Shown one piece after another: positions 53,430-64,000 of a DNA stretch of 64,000 bases. The notes beneath the pieces are model-generated. The model searched no databases. It saw nothing but the letters and a program-made list of their open reading frames with translations, and was not told the DNA's origin. The DNA lies in assembly GCA_029204225.1 (NCBI GenBank), contig CM055097.1, positions 54,800,320 through 54,864,319 of the forward strand, given 5' to 3'. Source of the stretch: Diphasiastrum complanatum. Lineage: Eukaryota > Streptophyta > Lycopodiopsida > Lycopodiales > Lycopodiaceae. Position 1 is the stretch's first letter; every line of letters begins with the position of its first letter. A program made the translations under genes and the position numbers.

Positions 53430-54490
53430 CTAGCGGAGCAGGATGCCGCACTTGCGTAATCGGCTATCATTTACCGGAGTATCAAATTGTTTTCCATCCA
53501 AGTGCTCAAAAATTACTGTGCCATAGTTCAGGATTTCTTTCACTTTATACGGGCCTTCCCCAATAAACTTCAACTTACCCTTGATCAGCTTGGTTTTGTA
53601 CATCAATGCAAGATCTCCTGCTTCCAGATCTTTCTTATGCAACCGCCGATCATGCCATGCCTTGAGACGGGCTTTCTCTGCTGCTAAGGCATGAACTGCC
53701 ATCAATCGAGTTTCACATAATTTGTACAACACATCGTGGTGAAGTTGTAAAGACTGATCATCATTTAATCGTTCCGTTGCTGCTATGTGTAAAGATGGGA
53801 TTGAAAATTCAATTGGCATAACAACATCTTGACCATAAACTAGTTGAAAAGGTGTTTGATTTGTACTATTTTTGTAAGCGGTTCTGAATGACCATAATGC
53901 TGCATATAGTTTATGTTCCCAATCAGACCGACTCGCTTCAACTATCTTTGTCATAATGGTGCAGAGAATCTTATTGGAAGATTCAGCTTGGGCATTCCCT
54001 CTAGGATAATAGGCAGTACTAAATCTGTGTATAACAAAAAAATCTTCCAGTAAACATTTTATTGTTTGATTAACAAAGTGTGTACCCCGATCACTGACAA
54101 TTTCTATCGGACATCCAAATCTGACTATAATATTTTCATATAGAAACTTAGCTGTAGATTTCGCATCAGCTACTTTGACAGCTTTGGCTTCAACCCACTT
54201 GGTCATATAATCAGTTGTGACGATAATATATCAATCCTGAGATCCTTGAGCAGCGGGATGAATAGGACCAACATAATCCAGTCCCCATTTTTCAAACGGT
54301 GCTTGCGATAAAACCGGATGTAAGAGTTCATAATTCTGTCAAGTAGGTCGTCGTGCTCGCTGGCAGACATCACATGTCTGAATAAAATTCTCTGTGTCCT
54401 TATGAAGCGTAGGCCACCAACAAGCGAATTACAAAAGTTTGCGAACAGTAATATCTGTAGAGAAGTGTCCTCCACCCATGCCATCATGTG
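53430..54490 (-). pseudogene. Gypsy integrase, catalytic triad retained
   Basis: Zinc domain: HDGMGGGHFSTDIT and CDVCQRARR (54350-54480, frames broken). Core: TTDYMTKWVEAKAV (first Asp, near 54200), SDRGTHFVNQTI (second Asp, near 54095) and NAQAESSNKI (Glu, near 53985). An open frame of 258 codons runs 54206-53430 through DVVMPIEFSIPSLH to the C-terminal LKFIGEGPYKVKEILNYGTV. A stop lies just before the first Asp. No chromodomain. Collinear with gypsy integrases. Confidence 0.9.
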
Positions 54491-54759
54491 AAAACATGAT
54501 TAGATTTGGTACTTCATGCGGTAAAACACATCTTCGTAAAATATTATCTGATCCACAACAATACAATTGTCCTGCAATTAATTGATAAGGTTGAGCCTTA
54601 TGAATCAATGGTCTTTGCTATACTTTTGTCAAAGAGTCATTCGGTTGTCCTAGCATCAGGTACTCAACAATATTTGTTGCCCACTCAGGTACTGTTTCAA
54701 CATAGAACAACGCAGCATCTGGCAGTTCATCATCCACTTCAGTATTAACTAGTGCGAAT

Positions 54760-55412
54760 TCAATTCATGAAACGTGATCGGCTAGATAATGTTGCTTCCC
54801 CTTTCTGATCACAATTCGAAAGTCAAATTCAGTCAATAATAATAACCATCTTGCAATACGTCCAGTATTACACGTCTTATTTACCAAGTAAAGTAACGGT
54901 TGATGATCCGTATAAAATGCAAAGTGCGTTTCCATGAGATAGTGACAAAATTTCCGAACAGAAAAAATCATGGCTAGCGCTTCACGTTCTGTTGTTGAAT
55001 AATTCTTCTCTGGATCTGTAAGCTATCTACTTGCAAATCGTATAGGATAATCCTTCTTATAGTCACATGGCTGCGTCAAAACTGATCCAATGGCATATTT
55101 TGAGGTGTCCGTATGAACATGAAACTCTAATGTCCAATCTGGAAAATGCAGTATTGGTGCTGAAGATAATGCTTTTTTTAACTTTTCAAAGGCTTCTAAT
55201 GCCTCTACTGTCCAAATAGGAACAATAGTTAATTTGTATATAGGTCGTGCTAAATCCGCAAAGAAGATAATAAAAATTTGATAGTAGTTCGCATGACCCA
55301 TAAACACATAAACTCCTCGAATTGTTGCTGGCGGTGGAAATTCCACAATAACTTTCATCTTAGAGTAATCGGTGGCGATACCATGTCTTGATATCACATG
55401 TCCAAGCACCAC
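54760..55412 (-). pseudogene. Gypsy RNase H and RT C-terminal part
   Basis: HVISRHGIATDYSKMKVIVE and FEKLKKALSSAPILHFPDWT (end of RT), then HVHTDTSKYAIGSVLTQP (Asp), TTEREALAMIFSVRKFCHYL (Glu) and FAFYTDHQPLLYLVNK (Asp). All three RNase H catalytic residues survive. Stops near 55020 and 54765. The intervening 54490-54760 has only broken frames linking to integrase. Confidence 0.88.
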
Positions 55413-57713
55413 TCCGTGAGAAACCCATATCTGGCATTTTTTTGGATTTAGAAAAATCTAATATTTGCGGCATCTTTCAAAGATTTTCTCCAATCGATCC
55501 AGGTGTTCTGTATTTGTACTATGAACTCCCAAGTCGTCCAAGTAAATTTCAAGAAATTTCTGCAGATAATTTTTAAAGGCAAATTGCATTACTCTTTGGA
55601 ATGAACTTGGTGCATTACAGAGTCCAAACGGCATTACTTTGTAAGCATAGGTGCCCCATTCTGTTGCAAAAGCAGTTTTGTGGCGATCGGCAGGTGCAAT
55701 CTTAACCTGGTTTTAACCACTAAATCCATCCAAGAAACTATAAGCTTCCGCTCCAGCAAGGCGATCCAAAATGCTTTCAGTAAAAGGTAACGGAAAGTGA
55801 TCCTTTCATGTCACTTTATTCAATGCTTTGAGATTCACACAGATTCGCAATTTCCCATTTTTCTTAGGAACAATGACAATCGGTGAAATCCATTCGGTAT
55901 GCTTGATCTCATAAATGAAATCAGCGTCAAGCAATCTCTGAAGTTCTTTTTTTATCAGATCTGCCACATTAGGATTACAGCAATAGAACTTTGTAACCTT
56001 TGCTACTGCATCAGGTACTAAAGGTATGGTATGTTCAATGACTGATGTCGGAATACCCTTCAAATCTTGATAAGTACATGCAAAACAATCTTGATACTTA
56101 ATAAGTAGCAAACGGAGTGCTTGATACTGTTCAGGAGTAAGTTGTGATCCCACTTGTACAATCTTTTCTGGTTCTCCTGGTTCTGTAAGATTCATTGGTT
56201 GCGTCCTAGCTGGGCCATCGTAGACCTCTTTAGATTCCGGCATGTGTTCTTCAGGTTCATGATGTGCTTTAGGTAACATGATAACCACATCATCCAGTGT
56301 ATAACGTTTAAAATTCTCTGGCATATCATGTTGGACTACATTTGCTTGTTCTTTTTCGAAAGGACTTGTCTTAGATCTTTGTTTAGTCTTCTTAGCAGGA
56401 ATTGATCGTGGAGGTGATGACTTCCGGGATGATAAATCTTTCTTCTCACGTGAAGACTTTCTAGACGATGATGTCTTGTTGGAGATCTGACTTGAAGAAT
56501 TATTCTTGACTTTTCCTTTGTCTTTATCCAATAGAGGTGGCACTTCCTTTAAATCAAACTTTTGAGGGGGATTTTCCCATTTCAGGACCGTATTATAATG
56601 TTGTTTTGCTTGTTTCTTCGTCATCAAACCTGTCATCTTGTCTCCCTTCAATATAACTACTTTGGGCGATTTGATTGTTGGTTCATCAAGAACATTACGC
56701 ACTCCAAATGTGGTCGGATCCATATGATGTAGAATGTGTTTATCCGTAAGTTCTCCATTGCCATCATAAGTTAAGGCATGGCTCATTGGTATGAGATCAT
56801 CCTCAATTGGATCTGGTATAGGTTCCGTTGATATCCAGACTACATTCAGCACATTTAGTGGAAATATGATTGGCGTATCCAAAGTTTGATCTAACAAGGA
56901 AATCTCGCTCATCTCTGATTGACTATCTTGTTGACACATATATCTTGTTGTACAATCAATTGTTGCAAGAGCTTCATTCCAATTGACAGTATCCGTTTGA
57001 GAATCGTAGTGAACTCCCAATTTTTTCTCTGGTTGATCACAAGTGTGATCCGTTGTTGATGAATCGTCATCCGCTTTTTGAACCACTAGCTTGATAGTCC
57101 AAGTCGTAGGATCAATTTTAACTGCACGTTCACGATTTTCAAAAGTGATTTTGCCGATAACCCAGTTATGAATTACTTGCGCAACTCGTAACCATGGACA
57201 TCCTAAGAGAACTCGGTAGACATTTGGTGCTTCTGGTAAGTCCATCACGACGAAAGTAATGACAAACTGTACTCCTGCAATCCTGACAGGTATATCTTCC
57301 ACCATTCCTCGTGGACGAACCGTCGTTTGATCAGCTAGCTTAATAGCAAAAGTAGCAGGCTTAATCTTTGTAAGGCTCCATTTTGTACATAACTTTGTAG
57401 AAATCAGGTTAACTCCTGAACCGCCATCTATCACGGCCGCTTCTTTAGAAAATTGTCTATGTTGTATTGGCAGAGTGATATTCTTTTGTTCACTTTCCCA
57501 AGCTGCTCCAACATGCAGTACATCGTTAGATTCTTCAAATCCAGCACAAAAGAGCGACTCCTGATGGTCTTCTAATTCTTCTTGAACTAACTTTTGCGCT
57601 AAGACTTCTTTTGCTTTTGGCACCAACTTTAGGAGCTCTCCCAATGAAATATTGATCTTGCTAGACAAAATATTCATGAGTAATTCTGTATGCGGTGCTT
57701 CGGGTTCCTTCAT
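55413..57713 (-). pseudogene. Gypsy protease and reverse transcriptase; longest open frame of the window
   Basis: The 635-codon frame 57713-55806 holds the protease (VIDGGSGVNLIST near 57400-57440 with catalytic Asp in DGG; VLLGCPWLRV), a Ser/Lys/Arg-rich linker (56330-56520) that could act in nuclear entry, and the start of RT (HTEWISPIVIVPKKNGKLRI). RT continues below 55806 with GAEAYSFLDGFSG, a TAA stop at 55713-55715, then HKTAFATEWGTYAYKVMPFG and the catalytic YLDD at 55533-55544. One or two point changes inactivate RT; otherwise it is remarkably complete. Confidence 0.9.
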
Positions 57714-59440
57714 CTTGAAGGGTTCTTCGTGATTATGTAATGATCATTCATATCTGTACGTAAATTTCTTGAAGGCTGCAATGATGAAGACCGAACTTCA
57801 GCTGTTACTTTAGCAGCTTCAAGTTCCTCTTCTTCTTGCAAATGCTTAATCCACTGTCTCATATCCTGATATCTTCATTTTTCTGTATTAAGATTTGGAT
57901 AAGCTTCCGATGTTGTTGGTGTATCGTTCAATGGTATAGAATCAGCAGGTACTGAATCCACTACTGGTTCTTTTTGCTTTTGTGCTCTGGTGACCACCAT
58001 CAAGGGTGCACTTGGTTTATTATGAGCAATCGATCCTTGCTTGATTGTTATCAAATTTACAGGTGCTGTAGCTGGTGGTGGCTTCGGTCTTGCTGGACAG
58101 TCTTTATAGCAATGCCCATATCCACAATCATGACAGAATGGTACAAATTTTTCTTTATTTGGGCATTCTACAACTCTGTGATTTTCTCCACATGCAAAGC
58201 ATCCAAGTGGTGCTCTGGCTCAATTTCTCGAGGCTTGTTGTTGAGCGGCAGCATAAATGGCATACTGTTCTAAAGATCCACCTTCCTGATCATTACCATA
58301 GCTCCATTGCTCAGCACTTCCATAAGGTTCTGGTTCCATCAAATTGGCAAGAGGAGCGGAATGCTTTGGTGGGACAGGCAAGGCTAGACGCTCCGGGTAT
58401 CCAAGAGTAGATTGTCATAGTCTTGCTACTGGATTGCCTCCATATTGTGGACCTCGATATCCCATCTGGGCATACCGTTGCTGAATCATCCGAGGGTTGA
58501 AGTTGCAAAAGGCAGTCTCATGGTCAGGTGAATTATATAGATGACAAACACTGATTTTCATTCATTTTTTCAATTGAGGACACTCGTTCACTGTGTGATT
58601 TCCTGTACAAATAGAACACCAAACATTTTCCCTGGTAGGAAAAGTCTTTGCAAATTTTTCAGGTTCCTTGTTCGCTTCTCCATGGAGATTTTCCAATGCT
58701 TTGATCTTCTCATCAAATTGCAACTGCAACTTTTCCATCTATTTCTACTGGGTCTTTCCAAGTTTCTTGAACTCATTGAGCATCATTTTTGCAGTAGCAT
58801 TGGCATTCGTTGATGCAATAGTGGTGGATGTCGTAGTAGTCTGCCCTGCTGTATAAGGCAACATACTGACATTCGGCTCATCATCTGAATCTTCATCCTC
58901 CTCCCGAATTGCATCGTCCATTGCATTTTGCAAAACTGCATACTCATTATGGAGTTTCAGTTCACGTCGGATCCATTTAGGTAGACCTGACAAAAACCAC
59001 ATAATCATGGCATTTTCATTAATCAGCTCAGGCTCACATTCAGATCTAAGACGTTTCACCCTTTCGATGTAATCTTGAACCATTTTTCGCTTTCCCATTT
59101 TAATTTTACTTAAATGTAGGAAAGGGTCTTCCATAAATTTCCGCGGTTTGAATCGTGTGATAAGGGCTCGTTTAACAACCTCCCAATTTGTACGCTCAGT
59201 TTCATCTTGGTTATAGTACCAATCTTGTGCTGCGCCTGTTAAGGCCATAAGAAACAGCTTAAGTTTATCTTGAGGATAAATCTCACCATAGACCTCACAG
59301 GATTTAGCATAGATCTGAAGAAATTGAACTAGATCTGTTAATCCATTATATTTGGGTAGATCCAATCGGGGTGCTCTTCTAACAATAATTAAATTGACCT
59401 CCTGTGGAGCACCTCCAGGAGCAGCTCCAGGGGCAGCCAT
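57714..59440 (-). pseudogene. Gypsy gag with three zinc knuckles
   Basis: Starts MAAPGAAPGGAPQEVNLIIV at 59440. Capsid part: LPKYNGLTDLVQFLQIYAKS, LFLMALTGAAQDWYYNQDET and FLSGLPKWIRREL, ending at 58745. After a stop the frame continues to CSICTGNHTVNEC (about 58577-58615), CFACGENHRVVEC (58163-58201) and CHDCGYGHCYKDC (58098-58135). The knuckles are of the C-x2-C-x3-H-x4-C kind. A frameshift separates gag from the protease frame. Ala/Pro/Gly-rich start and multiple knuckles fit RNA packaging. Confidence 0.85.
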
Positions 59441-60302
59441 TTAGATCAAATTGATAATGTGATTGGATATAGATATTTTCAAAAACTATCTCAGATTAGA
59501 TCTGCTAGCTCTATTCCACTTTTCAAAAATCTGATTCTATATGATGAGAACTAACCAAAATTTGATCAATCAATACTTCTCAAAAAATGATAATTCTCTC
59601 AGAGTCCAATTTAGAATATATCAAATCTGATCCAAATTTTTGACAGAGACTTGATCTGGAAAATCATAAACTAAAAATAGGACTGGCGAAGGTTATCTAG
59701 GCGAAGGTTGGCTCGGCAAAGGTTCAACAGTGCTATTTTGGGATAAAAACTCTCTGAACACTTTTCTGGCAATTTCTTGGGAAATAACCTTCGCCGACTT
59801 CTCAGATGGAAGATCTGACACAGATAAAACTATGGACAACCGGACGAAGGTTTCTGACACAAGAAAATATAGTTTTTGTGATCTGGCGAGGGTAAAAATC
59901 AAGATTTTTTGTGATCAGGTCAAGATAAATCTTCGCCGAACTCAAAAATAGTATTTCTATATAAATAGAATGTTCTAGAAACTCGGTGAAGGTTCTAACA
60001 AAGGATCAAGAGTAATATTGGTAATTTTGCAAAAAAGTGACTTTTTTGGCAAAAATATGACAATATGACAACTGATCTTCTGGAAACCTTTCTATTTTTG
60101 GTATTATTCTTCGTCGACCTGGCAGTAGATAGATCTGAATCACATCTAAGCACAGTGAATTGGGAGAAGGTTCTTTTCTTGTGTTTTTTAGGATTTTGAT
60201 AATTTTTGGTATTTTTTGGTGGTTTTTCTGATGTTTCTGGAAATCTGCTGGGAATTAATCTTCGCCCTTCAAACTGAAGGTTTTGTAAGTAATTTTGCCT
60301 TG
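59441..60302 (-). other. Gypsy leader region with CGAAGGTT repeats
   Basis: AT-rich, with the words GGCGAAGGTT, CTTCGCC and CGGTGAAGGTT recurring at 59684, 59698, 59782, 59838, 59930, 59980, 60106 and 60258. The leader contains no primer-binding site that I recognise and no LTR terminus. It meets the copia gag at about 60303. The word family is shared with the spacer at 52612-53429. Confidence 0.55.
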
Positions 60303-60462
60303 CTTCTTCATAGATGAGAATTCCTTGAAGAGTCTCCAAATTGGGCAACTCCTCCTTTATGGCAAAGGATTGAACAACATTATCATAATCTTCTTTTAAA
60401 CCATTAAGAATTACTTGTACTAGCTCATCTTGATTGATTGTGACACTAATGACTTTTGCCAC
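60303..60462 (-). pseudogene. Copia gag fragment at the right junction
   Basis: SVTINQDELVQVILNGLKED followed by YDNVVQSFAIKEELPNLETL and QGILIYEEARQ matches the copia B gag (compare 18400-18530). It breaks at about 60303 into gypsy leader sequence, with the open frame continuing meaninglessly to 59995. The upstream gag start is missing; 60463-60844 is non-coding leader. Confidence 0.87.
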
Positions 60463-60844
60463 TTCCTAAGATTGAAACACACTCAAATGAAGTCCAACAA
60501 CCTCACTATCTAGAAATCCAATCAAAATTAGGGTTTTGACAAAATCACAAAAAATTGACTACTCCAGATCTACATGCAAATGCTGAAAATTTGATCATGC
60601 AATCTATTAGCCACCACTTAAGCTAATCTAATGATCCAAAAATCGGCCAAATCCAGTATGTGAAATCAAAAATCGGAATTGATCAAGTTATAGACCTATA
60701 TAAGGTTTTGATCTACAAAAGATCCAATCTACAAAAGCAAAAAACTTGATTTTGGTGTAGAATCTCCTCTAGCATGCTCTAGACTTGATATCTTCACCAA
60801 ATCATTGATAGATCTGATTTCCTCCTTCATAACCTGAAACAAAA

Positions 60845-60856
60845 GCTCTGATACCA
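60845..60856 (-). other. Primer-binding site of the composite (copia type)
   Basis: Minus strand TGGTATCAGAGC directly beside the LTR start at 60857, a perfect initiator Met-tRNA site. It shows that the copia LTR, not a gypsy LTR, bounds this side. Confidence 0.92.
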
Positions 60857-61503
60857 TGTGAAAGTTTTCAGATCATTAAGATCCAATCAACTAAAAGACC
60901 ATTGGTTAGAAAGAGAAATACACTACCAATCTCACCAATGTAGAAAAATTAGCATCTACACAGAAAATGAGATGCAAACACTAATAGAACGTAATCAAAC
61001 TTGAATGAAATGATAAAGTACTATTGTTGTCTATACAAAACCATCAAGCTACTATATTTCACACATGTGGATCCAAAAATAGCAATTATAGATCATTCTA
61101 CACATAAAATTGCATGCATTCACAAGTATAGTGCACCAATGGATAGTAGAACCCAAGAGAACCATGTATAAGCATGAAATGAGATAGAGAAGAGAGAAGA
61201 TCCCTCTCTCCATGAGTTAAATCCTTTTATAGTAGGTCCTAGCCCTATTTGGCCACTTGGCTTTCCCTCCAAAATGCTAACCCTACTATTTTTGGGTCTA
61301 GATTCAATGTATCCAACAGTCAAATTTGAATCTACTCAAACTCGCCATCTAAATTTTCCACACTTTCAAAAAGTGTTTATTCAAATGAAATTTAGACTAA
61401 TGAACTTTGAAAAGTCAATCTCTATGTCTAAAAACAAAGTTAGCCTCAATATGCCAAATATGGAAATATAGCAAATATGATCAAACTAGTTGAATCTTTC
61501 ACA
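60857..61503 (-). repeat. 5' LTR of the composite
   Basis: 647 bp beginning TGTGAAAG and ending CTTTCACA (perfect 8 bp inverted ends). Contains CACACATGTG near 61064, a conserved block AGTGCACCAATGGATAGTAG, and the complement of a TATA box (CTTTTATA) at 61224-61231. Same family as 47162, 33483 and 37456. After 61503 comes an ATATAT run. Confidence 0.92.
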
Positions 61504-62333
61504 ATATATATATATTTTTCTCACTAGTACTACTGTGGCTAGTTCATCCAAGATGTACACATCAATGATGTTCACATCCATGAATGGACTCCCTATTTCA
61601 TAATGAGATCTACATCCTTCTTCGTATTCACAATCTATGTGTATTTTTTGGATTAATTTTTGTTTATATAGGAATTTCAAGAATGGAGGTCCATCTTCGC
61701 TATCCCACTCCCGGAGTTGCTTGGAATCAATTATACAATCCAAGCTCGTATCGTTCCATACAAAGCTATACATGTTGGAATTTATGGTCTTTGAGAGTGG
61801 TTGGAACAATTCATGTTCCCAAATTCATTCATAACCTTTGATATGTGGCTGGATGTCATGTGCCAAATCTAAGCAAATAGCAATTACAATGAAAGTAAAG
61901 CTAAGAGCAAGAAAAGCACAAAGCATTCAAGATAGCATATCCATAGAAAGCTAGAAACAATGAGATCTCAATGGAATCACATTAGCAATGAAAGAAAGCG
62001 TACAATCAATGTAAATGAGCATGGATTCATGTAGATAGGGCACATGAGACCTAGCAATGGAAATCCCTATGGCTCACATTCACAAGGAAGCTAGAAGCTC
62101 TCACTTGCAAATGAGCCAAAAGATCCACAAATTGATGTCTCTTGCCTAGTTATAGACAATGCTCTTACTTAACTTAACATAACTATCTTGTAAGATAGTT
62201 AACCCTTGTTAAGCATTATTTAGTCTACATTGGGCCTTTAGTGGCCTATTATCCTTATTTATTACTTTGGAAGGGCCTAAAGAGGGAACCGCCTTGTTCT
62301 TAAGGCTAATAGCTCCTTTTGGGCCTACAAAGC
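61504..62333. other. 830 bp without recognised gene
   Basis: A minus-strand frame of 107 codons (61486-61809: MFQPLSKTINSNMYSFVWND...) overlaps the LTR end and has ordinary composition, but no family I recognise. The rest, 61840-62333, has AAGCTAGAA- and CATGGATT-type words and no open frame. The left end starts with a short (AT)n. Confidence 0.4.
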
Positions 62334-62800
62334 TTACAATGGATATTCTGATGCATTGATAAGCATGGATGTACTAAAAGTACATGACACTCGAGCATTT
62401 GATAGACCAAAAGGCATAACATGATAGGCGAAGACTCCAAAGGTGGTGGTGAAAGTGGTTTTAAGTTTATCTTCCTCAGCAATGGCTATTTGGTTATAGC
62501 CAGCAAAACAATCCATGAAAAAATAGATTTCTCTCCCTGCCAATTCTTCTAGTTTGGTCTATAAAAGATAGCGGATAATAATCTTTTCTCGTGTGGTTGT
62601 TTAATTGCTTATAGTCAACACAGACTTGAATTTCAGTGGATTCTTGTTTGGTCGTGGGACTATCGATGAACACCATTCAGTATTGTCTACATGAAAGATC
62701 AACCCAGCTTCTTTCAATCATTCTAATTCCTTTAGTACTCCTTCTTTCATGTGAAATGCCAATCTCCATTGTTTTTGCCTAATGGGTTTAGCATCAGGTG
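62334..62800 (-). pseudogene. Gypsy F reverse transcriptase, N-terminal half
   Basis: IFHVDNTEWCSS near 62680, VCVDYKQLNNHTRKDYYPLS (about 62590-62650), then after a frameshift REIYFFMDCFAGYNQIAIAE, KLKTTFTTTFGVFAYHVMPF and GLSNA. The sequence is lost before the catalytic YxDD box, so no polymerase activity could remain. The frame at the left end (SCTFSTSMLINASEYPL) is already outside the family. Confidence 0.86.
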
Positions 62801-63149
62801 GGTATAGTATGCTTCACCAAATCTGGAGGTATTCCTTTCAAATTCGAATAATTCCAAGCAAATATGTGCTGATATTTCTTGCCCAAGTCCTCATAGGTTT
62901 TCTTGTCTTCTGAGCTCTGGGGTATTCCATTCTAAGCCTAGTACATCCGCCAATTCTATATCTTCATTTGTTGATGTTTCAGAGCTAGTATCACTATCGG
63001 TGAGTTCTTCCCATTCCGTTGATGTAATTGGTGCTCTCTCAGATTGAGGTACCTTTGGGTATCCATCAACCACTACGCATTCTTTTCCCCTTCCGAAAAC
63101 TACTAACTCCAGCTGGAATATCGACTATATAGTTGCTTAGACGTCAAAG

Positions 63150-63684
63150 CTAGGGACATCCTAATAGGATAGAATATCCCCTACTACCGGGATGCATCTT
63201 CATAACATAGAAATCGATGTAGGTAGTCTTTCCTGCTATGGTAATAGGAGTATGTTTCAATTTTTCATTAGGTCTTATAACAAAGTTATTGGCTAACTTG
63301 AATGCTATTAAAGTGATAGGTTCGAGTTCAAACCCTAAGCGATCGGCCAGTTCTGAACTAAGGATGTTGACTGCAGATCCAACATCTACTATCACTCCTG
63401 CAATGACCATTCCACCCATCAATGGTCACATCCACTTTCAGACAAGCTCGATCTAAGGTACCTACACTTATATGTCCAATAATAGGCAGTTCTAATGTCC
63501 GTAATGCAGATGGTTTCATCATGTGCTTCGCTTTTCTCCTTACTAATGGGGATAACCTAAGGAGTTGCCATAAGTTTACTTCTACACTTAGGTTGTTTAA
63601 CGCTTCTTGCAAGTCTTGGTTGCCCATACTCTTCTCTAGATCTATTTCCTTTTTGATATGGTGCATTCTAGTTCTGTTCTTCAT
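63150..63684 (-). pseudogene. Gypsy F aspartic protease and gag-pol linker
   Basis: VIVDVGSAVNILSSELADRL carries the retropepsin Asp in the variant motif DVGS. FELEPITLIAFKLANNFVIR, KTTYIDFYVMKMHPGSRGYS and LLGCP follow. The upstream frame (63684-63358: MKNRTRMHHIKKEIDLEKSM, NLSVEVNLWQLLRLSPLVRR) is the linker before protease, in an overlapping frame, so a frameshift lies near 63400. Between 63000 and 63150 an acidic segment (ELTDSDTSSETSTNEDIELA) precedes RT. Confidence 0.85.
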
Positions 63685-64000
63685 GGATCTAGGTAATGGT
63701 CTAGTTTTGGCAATTTTTTTGATGAGTGGGATTCTTGAAGCTCTTCTCCCTATTGATTCATGTACCTGTTTCTCATCTGTGAGCTTATGATCCGCATGCT
63801 CTTCTTGTTGTTCAGTTTATATTTTCTCCAGGGGAATTTTCTCAGGTGTTTTAGATGGTGATGTTTCTAACTCTTTCGAGGGTTCCTTGAAAGAAATTTT
63901 TTGTGACTGTATTTGGGTTTTTCCGGTTTTGTCTAGTATTTCCTTCCCTTGCCCACTACGGGTCACTACTAGCACTTCTTCTTTTGCAAGTGGTTCAATA

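Larger units (their letters stand above)
47162..61503 (-). mobile_element. Composite element: copia LTRs, primer site, gag and RNase H ends around a gypsy body
   Basis: Two LTRs of one copia family (47162-47659 and 60857-61503) have the right orientation, with a primer-binding site inside the right one and a polypurine complement inside the left one. Inside are copia gag remnants (60462-60303) and a copia RNase H tail (47930-47678). Everything between is gypsy: 5' region, gag, knuckles, protease, RT, RNase H, integrase, extra ORF, a possible gypsy LTR and a second partial copy of the integrase tail. The flanks (GCATGT and ATATA) show no target duplication. Confidence 0.75.
62334..64000 (-). 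mobile_element. Ty3/gypsy retrotransposon F fragment (RT, protease, gag), continues beyond window
   Basis: Minus-strand order from the right edge: gag C-terminus (above 63422), protease, linker, RT N-terminal half, ending abruptly at about 62340 before the catalytic box. Frames are broken repeatedly. The lineage resembles gypsy C and the composite's gypsy body. The rest of the element lies past 64000, and the pol end is lost at the left. Confidence 0.85.

Overview
The window reads as nuclear, intergenic DNA from a land plant with a large, repeat-rich genome. The evidence is stacked Ty1/copia and Ty3/gypsy retrotransposons, a chromodomain integrase, a plant-type CACTA (En/Spm) transposase gene, primer-binding sites matching plant initiator Met-tRNA (TGGTATCAGAGC), and long (GA)n tracts. 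The sequence does not fix the species. Element style and low gene density would fit a fern, gymnosperm or similar lineage, but that is inference. I find no intact host gene, no tRNA or rRNA, no CRISPR and nothing bacterial. Almost every coding stretch is a decayed retroelement domain with stops, frameshifts or internal deletions.

Layout. 1-3712: minus-strand copia element A (RT, integrase tail, protease, gag, 5' LTR), running off the left edge and lacking the integrase core. 4029-4700: an unrecognised gene-like fragment, then an LTR-like piece and a G/C-run palindromic tract. 5605-6290: a plus-strand remnant resembling the coiled-coil extra ORF found again at 49.7-52.6 kb. 6.4-8.2 kb: non-coding repeats rich in GGTACT, with a (GA)n-bearing dispersed repeat. 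8357-9085: a decayed transposase-like gene. 9952-13668: minus-strand chromovirus-type gypsy lacking RT. 16296-19950: minus-strand copia element B lacking most of pol. 22.1-22.5 kb: a copia integrase fragment. 23400-33060: minus-strand gypsy C, split in its protease by plus-strand copia D (26255-31704), whose LTRs differ at only about 8 of 897 positions. 33483-37780: LTR and pol fragments of copia elements meeting head-to-head near 36.9 kb. 37781-44196: a CACTA transposase locus, itself interrupted by a 438 bp copia gag fragment. 44.2-47.1 kb: non-coding repeats and a second (GA)n repeat.

47162-61503 is the most unusual structure. Two copia LTRs (TGTGAAAG...CTTTCACA), a copia primer-binding site and a copia polypurine tract enclose a short copia gag fragment on one side and a copia RNase H tail on the other. 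Between them lies a gypsy body: gag, three zinc knuckles, protease, RT, RNase H, integrase and a roughly 970-codon extra ORF in the env position. 62334-64000 is another minus-strand gypsy fragment (RT, protease, gag) running off the right edge.

The elements form a nested, mostly dead community. Several retain termini plus gag and protease but have each lost a different enzyme module, as expected of non-autonomous elements moved in trans. All coordinates, junctions and similarities are by eye. Age order, chimerism and capture are inferences flagged as such.
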